Source: a bacterium
Lineage (GTDB): Bacteria; UBA8248
Direction: 5' to 3'
Length of the DNA: 10,416 nucleotides
NCBI GenBank assembly: GCA_027622355.1
Contig: JAQBZT010000076.1
Coordinates: 1 to 10,416, forward strand
Position 1 is the first letter of the stretch. Every line of letters starts with the position of its first letter. The position numbers and the translations under genes are program-made. Positions 5,991 through 10,416 of this stretch are shown here, in pieces. The notes beneath the pieces were generated by a model. The model saw only the letters and a program-made list of their open reading frames with translations. It was not told where the DNA came from and did not search any database.

Positions 5991-6274
5991 TGAACACATC
6001 CGAAAACGGAGAATTCACGCTTCCCACACGGATGGCCAAGAAACGGCGCCTCGTCGGGCGGATGTTTCTCATCGTCTTCTGCTTCAATCTCGCCTTCGCC
6101 ATCGCGGGCGGCTGGGCGCTGAGCGGGCCGGCGGCCGGCCTAACCCGCTTCTCCTTCGGGTGGCCGCTCTGGTCCATTATTCTCCTGGCGGCCTCTTCCT
6201 TGCTCGTGATTCCGCTCCTGGCCCCCCTGGCCCTCAAAATCCTGCGCTCTCCGCCGGAGGAGGAAAAACCGTGA
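5990..6274 (+). CDS. Small two-helix membrane protein of unknown function
   Basis: A 94-residue protein, not recognised as a known family. A polar N-terminus ends in KKRR (17-20); hydrophobic segments follow at about 22-45 and 58-84, and the tail is acidic (PPEEEEKP). By the positive-inside rule both ends may lie in the cytoplasm. Its ATG overlaps the cytochrome stop by one base (TGATG), and its stop overlaps the GTG of the molybdoenzyme gene, so it is locked between two electron-transfer genes. It may be an accessory or anchoring subunit of their complex; this rests on position only. Confidence 0.78.
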   Translation: MNTSENGEFTLPTRMAKKRRLVGRMFLIVFCFNLAFAIAGGWALSGPAAGLTRFSFGWPLWSIILLAASSLLVIPLLAPLALKILRSPPEEEKP

Positions 6275-7050
6275 GCCATCCAAAAGGGAAATCCACCCCC
6301 ACGCGGAGAAAGTTCCTCCAGCTGCTCTCGGCGATGTTCCTGGTCGGATGCTCCCGGCTGGACAGCAACCCCTACGCCCAGCAGGTGCTCGGCTGGTTCG
6401 ACCGCTGGAATCACCGGGTCGGGCGGATGCTCGACAGCCCCCACCGGCTGGCGCCCACCTATCCGCGCTCGGCGGTGCAGCCCGAGCAAATGCGGCCGAA
6501 CGGCTCGATCGTCACGCCGGGGGCACAGCGGATTAACACGCCGGAGGCCGAATGGCGGCTCGCGGTGGGCGAGGCGCGGCTGGAGAAGGGAAAGGTGGTG
6601 AAGCGCTACTGGACGCGCGAGTACACCCTCGAAGAAGTTCGTCAGATGCCCCCGCTCTCCCTCACCGTCGAGCACGTCTGCGTAGAGGGATGGAGCGCCA
6701 TCTGCCACTGGAAAGGGATCGCGCTCCGCGAACTGATCAGCCGCCACGCTCTCCGGCCCGAGAGCCGGTACGTTTATTTTCTCTGCGATGACGCGATGGA
6801 GGGCCCGCGAGGCTTGGAGCGCTACGGCGTCACCTTCGATCTCTCATCGGCCCTTCATCCCCAGAACGTTCTCGCCTATGAGTACAACGGGGAGAAACTC
6901 TCCATCGAACACGGCGCCCCCCTTCGCCTCGCCGCCCCCACCCACGTGGGCTGGAAAAGCGCCAAGTACCTCCGCTACATCTTTTTTGTCAACGAGGATT
7001 TGGGCGGATTCTGGGAGAACCAGGGCTACCCGCGCTACTACGGCTTCTGA
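6271..7050 (+). CDS. Tat-exported molybdopterin-dependent lipoprotein (sulfite oxidase/MsrP-like)
   Basis: A 259-residue protein of the sulfite-oxidase-like molybdopterin fold. The N-terminus has a twin-arginine signature TRRKFLQ (11-17) followed by a lipobox-like LVGC (24-27), so it is probably Tat-exported and lipid-anchored at Cys27. The Mo-binding cysteine is Cys137 in EHVCVEGWSAICHW, where MsrP/YedY relatives have CVEAWS. The end, GGFWENQGYPRYYGF, is typical of the family, as is APTHVGWKSAKYL. Family members reduce oxidised methionine or S/N-oxides, or oxidise sulfite; here a reductase fed by the co-encoded cytochrome is the best guess. The GTG at 6271 overlaps the previous stop (GTGA) and has GGAGGAGG 7 bases before it, deciding the start. 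Cys145 and Cys172 are extra cysteines that the co-encoded selenothioredoxin might act on. Confidence 0.9.
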   Translation: MSHPKGKSTPTRRKFLQLLSAMFLVGCSRLDSNPYAQQVLGWFDRWNHRVGRMLDSPHRLAPTYPRSAVQPEQMRPNGSIVTPGAQRINTPEAEWRLAVGEARLEKGKVVKRYWTREYTLEEVRQMPPLSLTVEHVCVEGWSAICHWKGIALRELISRHALRPESRYVYFLCDDAMEGPRGLERYGVTFDLSSALHPQNVLAYEYNGEKLSIEHGAPLRLAAPTHVGWKSAKYLRYIFFVNEDLGGFWENQGYPRYYGF

Positions 7051-7064
7051 TGGCGGCCCGCCAT
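7050..7064 (+). terminator. Weak hairpin at the end of the molybdoenzyme operon
   Basis: ATGGCG (7050-7055) and CGCCAT (7059-7064) pair around GCC immediately at the stop codon. No T-run follows, so intrinsic termination would be weak; it may only protect the mRNA end. Confidence 0.3.
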
Positions 7065-7065
7065 C

Positions 7066-7094
7066 TTGACAATACCAGGGTCGGCCCCTTTAAT
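7066..7094 (+). promoter_or_regulatory. Strong sigma70-type promoter of the tRNA-Asn gene
   Basis: A perfect -35 TTGACA (7066-7071) is followed by 17 bp and a -10 TTTAAT (7089-7094, five of six). The bases after the -10 are GC-rich (ACCGGGG), like the discriminators of stringently controlled stable-RNA promoters. Start is expected near 7101, about 50 nt before the tRNA. Confidence 0.7.
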
Positions 7095-7151
7095 ACCGGG
7101 GAATTTCGGAGAGGCTCCCCTGCGCGGAGAGGAATCCCCGTACACCGACAT

Positions 7152-7226
<75 letters not shown>

Positions 7227-7233
7227 AAAATAC

Positions 7234-7269
7234 AAAAAGACCGCTGGCCGCTCGCCAGCGGTCTTTTTT
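7234..7269 (+). terminator. Intrinsic terminator of the tRNA-Asn gene
   Basis: AGACCGCTGGC (7238-7248) pairs with GCCAGCGGTCT (7254-7264) around CGCTC, an 11-bp perfect stem preceded by an A-run and followed by T-run 7264-7269. The flanking A/T runs would also let it work in the opposite direction. Confidence 0.92.
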
Positions 7270-7330
7270 CTGCCCCAATGAAAAATTTCCGCCGTTCAAC
7301 TCAAAAAAGAGGGATTGAAAGACAAGGAGA

Positions 7331-7447
7331 CCGGGAGCACCTGAAACCTTGCCGGTATGCCACCGGAGGACCCTTGAAGGGTGGACGGTTAAAACCGCTT
7401 CCGGGGCGCCGGGCTTTCTGGTTTTCGATCATGGGAGGTGCTCCCGG
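7331..7447. ncRNA. Candidate structured RNA or palindromic element, four nested hairpins
   Basis: In the non-coding stretch 7270-7497, CCGGGAGCACCT (7331-7342) and AGGTGCTCCCGG (7436-7447) are a perfect 12-bp inverted repeat. It encloses four small hairpins in series: CCGGT/ACCGG (7352-7366, loop ATGCC), ACCCT/AGGGT (7370-7382, loop TGA), CGGT/ACCG (7386-7397, loop TAAA) and CCGG/CCGG (7401-7412, loop GGCG). An alternative pairing CAAGG (7323-7327) with CCTTG (7347-7351) could compete with the closing stem. I cannot match it to a known RNA family. Strand is undecided: the tRNA terminator isolates it on the plus strand, while on the minus strand it would be the 3' region of the 111-aa gene. 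A small non-autonomous mobile element or REP-like repeat is the main alternative. Confidence 0.45.
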
Positions 7448-7497
7448 CCCGAAACTCCATCTGCCCTAAAACAGAACGGATATTCTTTTCCCTTTGC

Positions 7498-7833
7498 TCA
7501 CCCTCCTCCTGTTTTGAGTTCGAGTATCTTCTGAGACTCTGCCATCTCCTCGATCATGATGTTGGTCTTCATGAAATCGCGGGAAAGACGCGTGAGGAGC
7601 TGCTGAATCTGAATCGGGGAAAGCGCCGCCGTCAATTCCTGAAAAACCGTCTTCCATGCCTCCGCATTGCGATCGCCACGGTGGAACGATCCGTTGTTCG
7701 CCACCAATTCCTCGTAGACTTCGTGTTCGTGATTCATCAGGAACCGGAGCGCGGGCTCGTAGTTCAAATCCGTTCCGTGGAGATATCCCATTAAATGGTC
7801 CCGGAACTTCTTGACCATCTCTCGTCGAAACAT
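7498..7833 (-). CDS. Hypothetical helical protein, 111 residues
   Basis: Not recognised. The protein looks real: balanced composition, no long low-complexity runs and mostly helical character, with several Met and Glu/Gln-rich stretches (for example EEMAESQKILEL near the C-terminus). No signal peptide, membrane helix or metal motif is obvious; it has no cysteine. The start at 7833 follows a GGGGGG-containing ribosome site about 7 bases upstream; Met6 is an alternative. It has its own sigma70-like promoter and a leader of about 119 nt with two hairpins, an unusual setup for such a small gene here. The surrounding DNA is more AT-rich than neighbouring operons. Another minus-strand frame over the same bases gives an Arg/Gly/Ser-rich product and is a shadow. 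Confidence 0.7.
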   Translation of the reverse strand: MFRREMVKKFRDHLMGYLHGTDLNYEPALRFLMNHEHEVYEELVANNGSFHRGDRNAEAWKTVFQELTAALSPIQIQQLLTRLSRDFMKTNIMIEEMAESQKILELKTGGG

Positions 7834-7866
7834 GGCGGCACCCCCCGGTGAGAATGCAGATGGCCG

Positions 7867-7895
7867 ACCCGCGCCCCATGGGGCCGGTCTTTTTC
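7867..7895 (+). terminator. Terminator-like hairpin with T-run in the leader of the 111-aa gene
   Basis: GACC (7867-7870) with GGTC (7886-7889), and the perfect palindrome GCCCCATGGGGC (7873-7884), form a nested hairpin followed on the plus strand by TTTTT (7890-7894). No plus-strand gene lies just upstream, so it may end antisense or read-through transcripts. On the minus strand it lies in the leader of the 111-aa gene. Confidence 0.35.
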
Positions 7896-7901
7896 CAAGA
7901 T

Positions 7902-7919
7902 CGGCTCCGCCCGGAGCCG
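7902..7919. repeat. GC-rich inverted repeat in the leader of the 111-aa gene
   Basis: CGGCTCC (7902-7908) and GGAGCCG (7913-7919) form a perfect 7-bp stem with a 4-nt loop. It lies in the transcribed leader of the minus-strand gene, next to the terminator-like hairpin, and neither has a minus-strand T-run after it. It may serve mRNA stability or regulation. Confidence 0.4.
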
Positions 7920-7958
7920 CGTCAACAAAAAATGAGCGTCAGAAGAAAAAGGAGAAAT

Positions 7959-7987
7959 AATATATTTGTTTACAAAGAGATAGTGAA
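7959..7987 (-). promoter_or_regulatory. Sigma70-type promoter for the 111-aa gene
   Basis: On the minus strand a -35 TTCACT (7987-7982) is followed by 17 bp and a -10 TATATT (7964-7959, five of six). It sits in an AT-rich island. The spacer holds the inverted repeat TTTGT-AA-ACAAA, a possible operator. Start would be near 7952. Confidence 0.55.
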
Positions 7988-8758
7988 CTAGCGGGATAGC
8001 CCGCCGCCGCTTTCCACCTGGCCGCAAAGCGCCTCCACCACAGCGCAGAGGCGTTCGATGTCGGCGGGCTCCGAAAGGCGGTGATCGCCCTCCTTGATGA
8101 GGGTGAGCGTGGCGTCCTGGCTTTCGATCAAGGACATGATCCGCCCCGAAACCTCCCAGGGCACATCCTCATCGCGCATGCCGTGGAGAAGCCGCACGGG
8201 ACAGCGGATCGGAATCGGCCCGCGCAGCAGAAGATGATCTCTGGCCTCTTCGATCAGCCGCATCATGATGGGATAGGGCGTCTCCTCATAGGCGGAAGGG
8301 CGTATCCACTGTCCCCTCTCCTCCATCTCCTTCCGCGCATCCGGTCCAAGCGAAGCCCAGATCAGATCCTCGGTGAAATCCGGTGCGGCAGCGATCCCGA
8401 CGAGGGCGGCCGCCCGTTCGGGCCGGGCCAGCGCGGCCAGCAGCATGATCCATCCGCCCATGCTCGAGCCCACGATGACCTGCGGCCCCTCCGCCACCTC
8501 ATCCAGGACGGCGATCGCGTCCGCCGCCCAGCGGCCGATGGTCCCCTCCTCGAACTTGCCGGACGATTGGCCGTGCCCCGTGTAGTCGAAGCGCACGAAC
8601 GCCCGGCTCGTCCTTTCGCAATGGGCGTCCAGCGCCGTCGCCTTCATCCCGGTCATGTCCGAGTGGAAGCCGCCGAAAAAGATAAGGCCCGGAGAGCGGC
8701 CCGGCCGCTTTTGGTAGGCAATGCGGACACCTTCCGGAAGATCGAGAAACGAAGTCAT
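7988..8758 (-). CDS. ABHD10-like alpha/beta hydrolase (acyl-thioesterase/esterase)
   Basis: A 256-residue serine hydrolase closely resembling mitochondrial ABHD10. Matching features are GRSPGLIFFGGFHSDMTGMKA near the start, RFDYTGHGQSSG (57-67), the nucleophile elbow GSSMGGW with Ser99, LLHGMRDEDVPW with Asp196 and GDHRLSEPADI with His226. Human ABHD10 removes S-acyl groups and hydrolyses acyl-glucuronides, so a cytoplasmic thioesterase or esterase role is likely; the bacterial substrate is not established. The ATG at 8758 is chosen because it aligns with the family N-terminus and overlaps the stop of an upstream 54-aa ORF as ATGA. Extending the frame to 8923 adds Arg/Gly-rich sequence with no domain character. 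Confidence 0.9.
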   Translation of the reverse strand: MTSFLDLPEGVRIAYQKRPGRSPGLIFFGGFHSDMTGMKATALDAHCERTSRAFVRFDYTGHGQSSGKFEEGTIGRWAADAIAVLDEVAEGPQVIVGSSMGGWIMLLAALARPERAAALVGIAAAPDFTEDLIWASLGPDARKEMEERGQWIRPSAYEETPYPIMMRLIEEARDHLLLRGPIPIRCPVRLLHGMRDEDVPWEVSGRIMSLIESQDATLTLIKEGDHRLSEPADIERLCAVVEALCGQVESGGGLSR

Positions 8759-8919
8759 CCGCGCCCGACCTGCGTGAGAAGACCGCGGACCACCTCGACC
8801 CGCGCCGATTTTTCCAGTTCCTCCAGCGCGATGCGAAGGACCTTCTCCGTATTGTTGCCCGGCCACCGGCGCCCGCTGGTCGCAAGCACACCGGGCGCGC
8901 CGCTCCCCTCCGCCGCCAT
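8755..8919 (-). CDS. 54-residue ORF resembling the N-terminus of a flavodoxin-fold reductase
   Basis: A short frame, ATG at 8919 to TGA at 8755-8757, missed by usual length cut-offs. The start has GGAGG with 6 bases of spacing, and the stop overlaps the ABHD10-like start (ATGA), both signs of a translated gene. The sequence VLATSGRRWPGNNTEKVLRIALEELEK followed by a strand-like VEVV resembles the phosphate-binding loop, first helix and second strand of NADPH-dependent FMN reductases (ISGSPRxxGNTExLLxxAL). At 54 residues it is far shorter than the family norm of about 180. It may be a remnant, or a small protein now kept to drive coupled translation of the hydrolase. Reading through the TGA gives no flavodoxin-like continuation, so selenocysteine is not indicated here. 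Confidence 0.5.
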   Translation of the reverse strand: MAAEGSGAPGVLATSGRRWPGNNTEKVLRIALEELEKSARVEVVRGLLTQVGRG

Positions 8920-9154
8920 TCATGACCTCCCATCGAACGAAATCGAAACCAATGTCATTCTTCCGCGCGGCCTGAATTATGGCGCGAATTCCCGGACGCG
9001 GCCACCGCTCTATCCGTTTTCACTCCCTCGCGCGCATCGAGATGCGGGGAGAACGCATATATGGTAATTTCGATTTATAAACCCTGAATCCGATCCGATT
9101 CTTTTTTGCAGGCGGGCACGCGCACGAGGGGCCCTTATCCGTCAGGATGGGAAG
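8920..9154. other. Divergent intergenic region, no clear feature
   Basis: This 235-bp stretch separates the minus-strand hydrolase unit from the plus-strand HyuA gene and must hold promoters for one or both. I see an AT-rich patch at 9056-9082 with a TATAAA (9076-9081) but no convincing -35 partner on either strand, and no strong hairpin. Confidence 0.4.
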
Positions 9155-10416
9155 ATGTACCAGATTGGCATTGACATCGGCGGAACCTTCACCGACGCCG
9201 CCGTGACCGGACCGAACGGCGGCCGCGCCATTTTGGCCAAATCGCCCTCCACGCCCGGGGATTATCTCCAGGGCGTCGTGGCGGCGCTGGAGGACGCGGC
9301 CCGGCAGCTCGGACTCCCTCTCCGGGAGCTTCTCTCGGGCGCCTCGCTCCTCGCCCACAGCACCACCGTCACCTCGAACGTGCTCTGGACCCGCACCGGC
9401 CCCCGCGTCGGCCTGATCGCCACCGGCGGCTTCGGCGATCAGATACTCATCATGCGGGGAATTGGCCGGGTGGCCGGTCTCTCGCTCGCCGAGCGCCGCC
9501 ACTACCGCCGCACCGACAAGCCGGAGCCCCTGGTGCCCCGCAAGCGCATCCGCGAGATGGATGAGCGGATCGACGCAACGGGCGAAGTCATCGTCCCCCT
9601 CGATGAGGGGAAGGCCCGGGCCGCGCTCCGCTCCCTCGCCAGGGAGGACAAGATCGAGGCGCTGGCCGTCGGCCTGCTCTGGTCGTTCCGCAACCCGGTG
9701 CACGAAAAACGCATCAAGGCGCTGGCCGCCGAGGAGATCCCCGGAATCCCCGTCAGCCTCTCCTCGGAGGTGTCGGGTCGCCTCGGAGAGTACGAACGGA
9801 CGGCCACCGCCGTCCTCAACGCCTATGTCGCGGGCGCGATGGAGGGGTATCTCGAACAGCTCCTCGACCGGCTCCGCAAGGAGGGGCTCCGCCAGCCCCC
9901 GCTCATCGTTCAATCCAACGGCGGGCTGACCCCGATCGATCGCGTCATGCCCATCCAGACGGTGGAGAGCGGGCCGGCCGTCGGCGTAGTCGGCGCCGCG
10001 CGGCTTTCGAAGGAACTCGGAAAACCGAACCTCATCGCCACCGATGTGGGGGGAACCACCTTCAAGGTCGCCCACATCCAGGAAGGAAGATGGGAGCTGG
10101 CGGATGAAACCGTGTTGACGAAATACCACGTTCACGTCCCCATGGTCGAAGTCTCCTCCATCGGGGCGGGGGGCGGCTCCATCGCCTGGGAGGACGGGGG
10201 GCGCCTCCGCGTCGGCCCCCGCTCGGCGGGCGCGGTGCCGGGCCCGGCCTGCTACGGCACCGGCGGAGAGGCGCCCACCGTGACCGATGCCGATCTTCTT
10301 CTCGGCGTGCTCAACCCGGAGAATTTTCTGGGCGGCCAGATTCATCTCGACGCCGATGCCGCCCGCCGGGCTTTCGAGAAAGAGATTGCCCCCCGGTTCT
10401 TCGACGGCGATGCGGC
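9155..10416 (+). CDS. Hydantoinase/oxoprolinase A subunit (HyuA-like), 3' end outside window
   Basis: 420 codons are present and the frame is still open at the window edge; full-length HyuA proteins are about 680-700 residues. The N-terminal Hydant_A_N domain begins with GIDIGGTFTD (5-14), the ATP phosphate-binding signature, then AHSTTVTSN (67-75). The Hydantoinase_A domain shows VESGPAVGVVGAA (270-282), ATDVGGTTFKV (295-305) and SIGAGGGSIAW (335-345). The family couples ATP hydrolysis to opening cyclic imides such as N-methylhydantoin or 5-oxoproline, or to carboxylation of ketones, usually with a HyuB partner encoded next door, here beyond the edge. The substrate cannot be read from this part. 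The start at 9155 has AGGA 7 bases before it. It is divergent from the ABHD10-like gene, with 8920-9154 between them. Confidence 0.92.
   Translation, partial: MYQIGIDIGGTFTDAAVTGPNGGRAILAKSPSTPGDYLQGVVAALEDAARQLGLPLRELLSGASLLAHSTTVTSNVLWTRTGPRVGLIATGGFGDQILIMRGIGRVAGLSLAERRHYRRTDKPEPLVPRKRIREMDERIDATGEVIVPLDEGKARAALRSLAREDKIEALAVGLLWSFRNPVHEKRIKALAAEEIPGIPVSLSSEVSGRLGEYERTATAVLNAYVAGAMEGYLEQLLDRLRKEGLRQPPLIVQSNGGLTPIDRVMPIQTVESGPAVGVVGAARLSKELGKPNLIATDVGGTTFKVAHIQEGRWELADETVLTKYHVHVPMVEVSSIGAGGGSIAWEDGGRLRVGPRSAGAVPGPACYGTGGEAPTVTDADLLLGVLNPENFLGGQIHLDADAARRAFEKEIAPRFFDGDA

Noticed and set aside
7331..7447. The structured element as a selenocysteine tRNA (minus-strand loop CTTCAAG contains TCA)
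   Set aside because: The seven-base loop would have only a 3-bp stem, there is no T-arm with a TTCGANT-type loop on that strand, and about 60 nt precede the supposed anticodon arm, too many for a tRNA.
8755..8757. TGA ending the 54-aa flavodoxin-like ORF as a third selenocysteine codon
   Set aside because: Reading through gives no flavodoxin-like sequence and soon meets another stop; the TGA simply overlaps the next start codon.
8759..8923. N-terminal extension of the ABHD10-like hydrolase to the ATG at 8923
   Set aside because: The added residues are Gly/Arg-rich with no fold, the ribosome site is too close to that ATG, and the family N-terminus matches the start at 8758.
9020..10345. Long minus-strand frame of 441 residues opposite the HyuA gene
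   Set aside because: Gly/Arg/Asp-rich antisense shadow; the plus strand has unmistakable HyuA motifs.

Overview
This is a GC-rich bacterial window with compact gene packing and ATGA/GTGA-type overlaps. It comes from an organism that apparently uses selenocysteine. Two unrelated thioredoxin-fold genes carry an in-frame TGA exactly where the family has its catalytic cysteine. In both, a short G-loop hairpin follows at SECIS distance. Naive ORF calling splits or truncates both genes. The taxon cannot be fixed from the sequence. GC content, Sec use, a Tat-exported molybdoenzyme and HyuA would suit a deltaproteobacterial-like or Tectomicrobia-like lineage, but this is only a guess.

Layout. (1) 43-2157, minus strand: a likely operon of an isochorismatase/N-carbamoylsarcosine-amidase-type hydrolase, a DsbA-family selenoprotein (Sec-Pro-Trp-Ala in place of Cys-Pro-Trp-Cys) and a TPR protein, behind a good sigma70-type promoter at 2200-2228. 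(2) 2322-3579, plus strand: a YccU-type CoA-binding protein and a membrane-anchored alpha/beta hydrolase. (3) 3576-4310, minus strand: two tandem paralogous small cupins, overlapping the hydrolase tail-to-tail. (4) 4477-7050, plus strand: four overlapping genes for a membrane-anchored TlpA/DipZ-like selenothioredoxin (Sec-x-x-Cys), a b-type cytochrome, a small two-helix membrane protein and a Tat-exported lipoprotein of the sulfite-oxidase/MsrP molybdopterin family. (5) 7066-7269: a self-contained tRNA-Asn(GTT) unit with promoter and terminator. (6) 7270-7497: non-coding, holding a compact multi-hairpin element closed by a perfect 12-bp stem. (7) 7498-8919, minus strand: an unrecognised 111-aa helical protein with a hairpin-rich leader, an ABHD10-like hydrolase, and a 54-aa ORF resembling the start of a flavodoxin-fold reductase. 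(8) 9155 to the window edge, plus strand: an N-methylhydantoinase A-type (HyuA) ATPase subunit, cut by the window.

How the genes may work together. The clearest unit is block 4. The cytochrome could take electrons from the quinone pool and pass them to the periplasmic molybdoenzyme. That arrangement is analogous to MsrP-MsrQ but uses a different cytochrome family. The anchored selenothioredoxin could reduce the enzyme, its substrate or a cytochrome-maturation target. This combination is the best candidate here for an uncharacterised system. Block 1 has a second, differently built selenoprotein with no resolving cysteine in its active-site motif, so selenium-based redox chemistry occurs twice within about 3.3 kb.
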